From the NCBI GenBank assembly GCA_033026295.1, contig CM065183.1, positions 16,385,157 through 16,449,156 of the forward strand: a stretch of 64,000 nucleotides of DNA. Direction: 5' to 3'. The DNA is from Channa striata (lineage: Eukaryota; Chordata; Actinopteri; Anabantiformes; Channidae). The notes beneath the pieces are model-generated. The model was not told the DNA's origin. It did not search any database and saw only the letters and a program-made list of their open reading frames with translations. The position numbers were made by a program, and so were the translations under genes. Below, in pieces: positions 60,001 through 64,000 of this stretch. The stretch's first letter is position 1. Each line of letters begins with the position of its first letter.

Positions 60001-61892
60001 GTCGTCCTACACAGAGACGCCCGCTGTTGCCTGTGTGGTGTCCGGCTTCCTGGCCGCCCTGTTATCCCTCCTGGTCAGCCTCAGAGACCTCATAGAGATG
60101 ATGTCTATCGGAACCTTGCTGGCCTATACTCTGGTGAGTGGCGGATACTGGTACATGCAGTATAGAAGAATTATAATTATAATTATATAAAGTCACCAAC
60201 TAAAGTTCTGTTTCCCACTTTGAGATATTGACGCATTACATCCAGGTTCCAAGTTCTTTTGCTTTAAAATAAAATTATTTGGTGTTTGGTCTGCAGGTGA
60301 GCCTGTGTGTGCTCTTATTACGCTATCAACCTGAGGGAGACATCCACGGCTTTGTGAACTTCCTCTCTGAGGAGCAGAACAACAAGAGGAAGGAAGGCGT
60401 CCTGGCTGAGTGCGAGAAGGATGCCTGCTCACCAACCAGCGAGGCCGACGAGTACGGAGGCCCGCCCACCAACACCTGTGGAGCCAAAAACCTGCCGTCG
60501 CTCGGTGACAACGAGATGCTGATTGGCAAACCAGACAAAAACGCCTACACTGCCAGTCACCCAAACTACGGCACAGTGGACATGGCCACCGGCATTGAAG
60601 CGGAGGAGTCGGAGGGTGGGATGTCCCGGCGGTTGAAGAAGCTGATTGGACCGCGCTACTACACCTTGAGGATCCGGTTGGGCCTTCCGGGGAAGATGGA
60701 CAGGCCGACTCCAGCCACAGGGAAAACCGTCACTGTGTGTGTGCTGCTGCTCTTCATCTTCATCTTTGCCTTTTGCTCCTTCATCATTTTTGGTAAAAAC
60801 ACCTCAACGAAATTTAAACAGGATTTTGAAGTGTAAATTGCTTTTGTCTCCTTTTTTTTTGACACTTTGTCCTTTCTTCTCTCCTCCCAGGAGCCAGCTA
60901 TATTGGAGAGGGTCACTGGTGGGCTTTGCTGCTATTAATCTTCCTGATGGTCATCATTGCTCTGCTCATTATCATTATCCTCCAACAGCCTGAGAACCCC
61001 AAGCGGCTGCCCTACATGGCGCCCTGTGTGCCCTTTGTACCCGCTTCAGCCATGCTGGTCAATATCTACCTCATGCTCAAACTGTCTGCTATAACTTGGA
61101 TACGGTTTTCAATCTGGTGCCTCGTGGGTAAGTGACTTATTCTCTGATAGGGCAGGATTTATTTCATTATTAATAAAATTGAAACTGCCCTGTTTCATCC
61201 TAGATAACAAAGTGATACATTTCATGACTCTTTACGAATTACCCTTTTCTCAGTAACAGCCATTATGAGTCAAACTTGCTCATGTGTTTTTTTTTTTTTG
61301 TTATGGAAGAAGAAGGAAGTCTCATTCCACTTATATTTCCTGCCTCAGATACAGTATTTCTGTCCTGTGTCTGTCCTGCGCATGTGTCCAATCACATGCG
61401 CAGGACAGACACAGGACATGCATTGGACAGATTGTGAACTTGTGTACATGCATCGAGTGCATACAACATTCGTGTATTTCTTCTTTTGTGTGAGTTGGAT
61501 TGTTGTGTTGAGCGAGAACACGCTCGAATACGGTAATACTGAGACTTGGGGTTTATGATTTCTCTGTTTTTGTTGTCATCTGGTCATCTTCAGGCGTGCT
61601 GATCTACTTCGGCTATGGCATGTGGAATAGTACTCTGGAGATCACAGCCAGAGAAAACGAGGTGCACGCCTCCACCTACCAGCGCTATGATCAGGGTGTG
61701 GACGAAGGCTTCTGCGGCTTCGACGACGACTTCTACCCGCCTGCCACTGATCCCTGGGGCGCGCCACAGGGGGGGTCGGGGCTCACCCCGCCCTCTGAGG
61801 CGAAACCCAAAAGCGACGGGACACCGTTGAAAGGTGGAGGCAGGACCGTTTCCAATCACGGCCTTGCTGAGGAGGATCCGATGGATTTCTGA
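54091..61892 (+). CDS. slc7a14: SLC7A14, cationic amino acid transporter-like protein
   Basis: Member of the CAT branch of the APC superfamily; neuronal, intracellular or lysosomal in mammals, implicated in cationic amino acid or GABA handling and retinitis pigmentosa. Nine coding exons: 54091-54397, 54719-54955, 56352-56569, 57638-57784, 59680-59888, 59986-60133, 60297-60792, 60891-61127, 61594-61892; 2298 nt, 765 residues (human 771), all phases consistent. Start MSGLVAKLDPRRIQWG. Motifs: GVGSCVGTGMYVVSGLVAKE (TM1 substrate loop), GVCYAEFGVRVPKTTGSAYT, FIGFDIIATTGEEA, GLTVSLLGSLFPMPRVIYA, MSIGTLLAYTLVSVC, then a long cytosolic loop (AKNLPSLGDNEMLIGK, HPNYGTVDMATGIE) and the C-terminal membrane part (QQPENPKRLPYMAPC, YFGYGMWNSTLE). 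About 14 membrane segments are expected. The tail after YQRYD is unlike the mammalian one (Gly/Pro-rich, ends DPMDF). Intron 3 is nearly all transposon. Confidence 0.96.
54956..56351 (+). other. slc7a14: slc7a14 intron 2
   Basis: Runs from GTGGGT (54956) to TCTTTAG (56351). The ORF that reads through the donor to 55302 is intron read-through with no family match. No repeat element recognised. Confidence 0.7.
56671..57605 (+). mobile_element. degenerate Tc1/mariner-like DNA transposon with long terminal inverted repeats
   Basis: About 935 bases. The two ends are inverted copies of each other over roughly 110-120 bases, for example TTTTGAATTTGATGGCAGCA at 56749-56768 against its complement at 57507-57526. 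The inside keeps transposase traces on the + strand: 5' helix-turn-helix pieces (KRCRESGGISVH near 56940-56975) and a C-terminal block (SRRVRVLNRP near 57225, then PVENIWHII near 57275). It is internally deleted and frameshifted, and a fish repeat core (57072-57126) is inserted in it. It fills almost all of slc7a14 intron 3. Confidence 0.8.
57072..57126 (+). repeat. fish interspersed repeat core, copy 2
   Basis: TTTACATTTAGTCCTTTGGC with AAAGCGACTTACAAG, the same core as at 23128-23177, nested inside the Tc1-like remnant. Confidence 0.6.
57785..59679 (+). other. slc7a14: slc7a14 intron 4
   Basis: Holds the TIR element above and a short AC tract (59349-59369). ORFs within it have no family support. 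Confidence 0.7.
57967..58382. mobile_element. nonautonomous DNA transposon (MITE-like) with terminal inverted repeats
   Basis: About 415 bases. The left end ACCGTAAATTCTGGACTATA (57969-57988) and the complement of the right end, ACCGTATTTTCCGGACTATA (58361-58380), match at 17 of 20 positions; both are bordered by CT/AG, giving CTACCGTA...TACGGTAG. Internally, multiple AGCCGC motifs occur near both ends as sub-terminal repeats. This end sequence recurs in fish genomes. No transposase is encoded. It lies in slc7a14 intron 4. Confidence 0.75.
61361..61418. repeat. perfect 26-bp inverted repeat with 6-base loop
   Basis: Left arm 61361-61386 (starts TGTCCTGTGTCTGTCC), loop TCCAAT, right arm 61393-61418; all 26 positions pair. 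Each arm carries TGCGCATG or its complement. Located in slc7a14 intron 8 (61128-61593). No similarity extends beyond the arms. Confidence 0.97.
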
Positions 61893-63348
61893 AGGGGCTG
61901 ACTCTGTGTTACCCTGAATGTACTGCCTTGTCTGCTGCCTGGGGAAGGGAGGGGGGGGGGACAGTGTGAGTGCATTGTGTGTGTGTGCGTCTGAGGTTGT
62001 GTGCATGCCTGCATGTGTGTGTGTTTTTAGTGTCTACCCTTTGGGCTAGATTGTTTCTTGGCAGTGGAGTGTTTCTTTCTCTCACCTCACTCCACCACGC
62101 TTGGCTCCCCTTGCTCACAACAGCAATCGTGGATGTCAAGGTCACGAGTGTGCGCTGTCACAGTCACTTGTTATTCACTTACCAGACTCCGCATCCCACA
62201 CGCTGAAAGGGCCAGACAGAAAAGTGCTGACGTCGCAGGAGATAAAGTGTAATGCAGTTCATTGCACTGTGAGTCACACGGGGCACCGGTGTAACTGTAA
62301 ATGAATTCGCGGAATACGGGAGAGAGAAGAAGAAGGCGATGAGCGAGGGACAGATGAATCAGCAACTCTCTTCCCGTGTCAACACGGGCAGACGGGAAAT
62401 TGAGATGACAGCATCCCGAGCCCGAGCTATTTCCTGTGTCCAGGTTGGACATTCCTCGCTCGTTTTAGTTTCAGCAGACAGAAAACGGCCACATGCGCTG
62501 TCAGACACACACACACACACAAAGGTTCTTAAAAAAAAAAAAGCACTTTAAACATTTCCTCTGACCCCTAACATCTAGCCCAAGGGAGTCTGGACTGGGT
62601 TGGGAGAAGGGCGTTGGTTGTTTTCTGTCACAATTAGTACTTGGACTTTGCTTGCAATAGTGCCTTCATCTACTGTATGTGACTTTCTGATTACGTCTGT
62701 TTTCTACCTTAATTTCGGCCGTGTTCCTTGTGAGGGTATATGTGCAATCCAACTCCCCCTCTTTTGCAGCGACCCTCATGTCTCTGTGTGTAGATATAAA
62801 CCTGTGTGTGTGTGTGTGTGTGTTGTGTAGGTATTTGTTTCATTTTGTTCTTCCCATTTCCCCAGCATGAAGCTTAAAATCAATCTAGCCACAACAAAGC
62901 AGATCCTGGTGCAGTGTAACACACGCTTGTCATCTGAAAGGAGAAGACGGAGCAGACGCTATGACAGAGAGAAGAGAGAGAGAGAGAGGAATCCTGATTG
63001 ACAACCTGCACGGTTTATTGTGATGAATGTCATATTGCTTGTCAAGCCTTTTCTCTGTGTTTGTCTCTCCGTCGATGCAGTTCCTGCTGTTTATCTGGGC
63101 TAGGAAGGAATTACCTTGCAGTTCATTCAACTCAGAAAATTGATTTTTCCCTTCTAGTGGAGAAGAAAACACAATTAGGGGCAGTATAGAAATTATTAGA
63201 GAGTGAAGGGGTTGCCAGAAAGGATTGATTTTTTTCTTTTCTTTCAAGATAAGGGCAGGGTAGTATGACGTTTTTTTTTTTTTTTTTTTTGGAAAAGCAG
63301 ACAAAGGTCCTATATGTTGTTTTTCATTTTTCAATTTAGATTAATAAA
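61893..63348 (+). other. slc7a14: slc7a14 3' UTR (inferred)
   Basis: Noncoding sequence after the TGA at 61890-61892, with short TG/CA tracts (62504-62520, 62803-62822) and a T20 run (63271-63290). An AATAAA at 63343 is the best candidate end. No second gene is visible. Confidence 0.45.
63343..63348 (+). terminator. slc7a14: candidate slc7a14 poly(A) signal AATAAA
   Basis: First clear AATAAA downstream of the stop codon, about 1.45 kb away. Confidence 0.4.
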
Positions 63349-64000
63349 AAACTAAAGCAGATATTATCAAAGGTGTTGACAGCCTGGTGAGGACATTTCA
63401 GTTCTTTCCAAGTCAAGAGGGCATTCAAAGGAAAAATTATTAACAATGTGAAGCGGGATTGTTTTTTTTTTAGAATGAATAACATATTTTTCAACCACCC
63501 TCTGTTCACAAGTAATTTTTATACAGTCCCTTACTCAGTAGAAATGGGTAAATATATTAGAGTGAACTGACGTCTAATTCCTTCTTTTCCTGCTCTCCTC
63601 TTTCTCCTTTCTCCTACTACATTTTTATCCTCTACTTCCACTCTCTCGCTCTTCCAGACCAACTCTTCCGTCATCTGTTTGCCACCTCACCCTCCGTTTC
63701 GTATCCATCGGGCCACGTTAGCAGGAAGTTACCAGCACACAAGTCGTAAAACCAGACTTGGTTTTGAGTCAGGATTTGAAACTTAACATTTCTTTGTGGC
63801 CTGTGAATCCATTAACTCCCGTTTCACCTCAGGTTGTTCGCCAACGCTCATCCGGTTGACGCGGGACCTTTTATTGCTTTCCACGTGGTTCCGCTCTAAC
63901 CCAGGCCCAAAAGGGCTACGAGCGTGACCTTCCTGTCCCGCCCCGTGGTTTATTTCTGATGCACGTGCAGTAGTTAGCCCCACCCTACGTTGTTGCTGCA
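63349..64000. other. right flank, no gene recognised
   Basis: Includes a pyrimidine-rich stretch (63580-63660) followed by sequence with higher GC. No ORF or splice pattern supports a gene. In human the next gene beyond SLC7A14 is CLDN11, and none of its sequence is seen here. Confidence 0.4.

Noticed and set aside
61361..61418. Hairpin as a microRNA precursor
   Set aside because: A six-base loop with perfect pairing and a 26-bp stem is too short and too perfect for a typical pre-miRNA; no known seed recognised.

Overview
The window reads as nuclear DNA of a bony fish, probably a percomorph-like teleost. Genes are split into small GT-AG exons, CA/TG microsatellites are very dense, and there are fish-type repeats (a LINE reverse-transcriptase remnant, a decayed Tc1-like element, a short TIR element, and two copies of a widespread fish repeat core). 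There are no bacterial operons, CRISPR arrays or tRNA/rRNA genes.

Four conserved vertebrate genes lie on the + strand. From left to right they are: the last three coding exons of tnik (924-2836; Ste20-family kinase, end of the CNH domain); a complete 12-exon slc2a2/GLUT2 (5960-10745); a complete 4-coding-exon eif5a2 (13415-14796) with a 5' noncoding exon and a GC-rich promoter near 12.45-12.57 kb; and a complete 9-coding-exon slc7a14 (54091-61892) with a likely CpG-rich promoter and first exon near 44.3-44.7 kb and a roughly 9 kb first intron. The order matches human chromosome 3q26 (TNIK, SLC2A2, EIF5A2, RPL22L1, SLC7A14), except that no rpl22l1 exon could be seen.

The 18.4-44.3 kb interval looks empty by ORF size. 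Reading it by splice sites gives a chain of small exons on the + strand whose phases agree. The 3' end is the most convincing part: exons at 32971-32996, 40812-40869, 42495-42543 and 42618-42698, with a stop codon and an AATAAA at 43126. A 5' group at 19.8-25.2 kb can be joined to it in frame, giving about 279 residues in total. I do not recognise the protein. This candidate gene is the main novel item of the window.

Other points of interest are: a frame conflict at the slc2a2 exon 7/8 junction; an eif5a2 whose second half is unusually divergent; slc7a14 intron 3, which is made almost entirely of a Tc1-like element ending about 32 bp before the splice acceptor; a perfect 26-bp hairpin in slc7a14 intron 8; upstream ORFs in the slc7a14 leader; and G-quadruplex-type tracts near the slc7a14 promoter. 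The genes share a neighbourhood rather than a pathway: a signalling kinase, a glucose transporter, a translation factor and a neuronal amino-acid-transporter relative.
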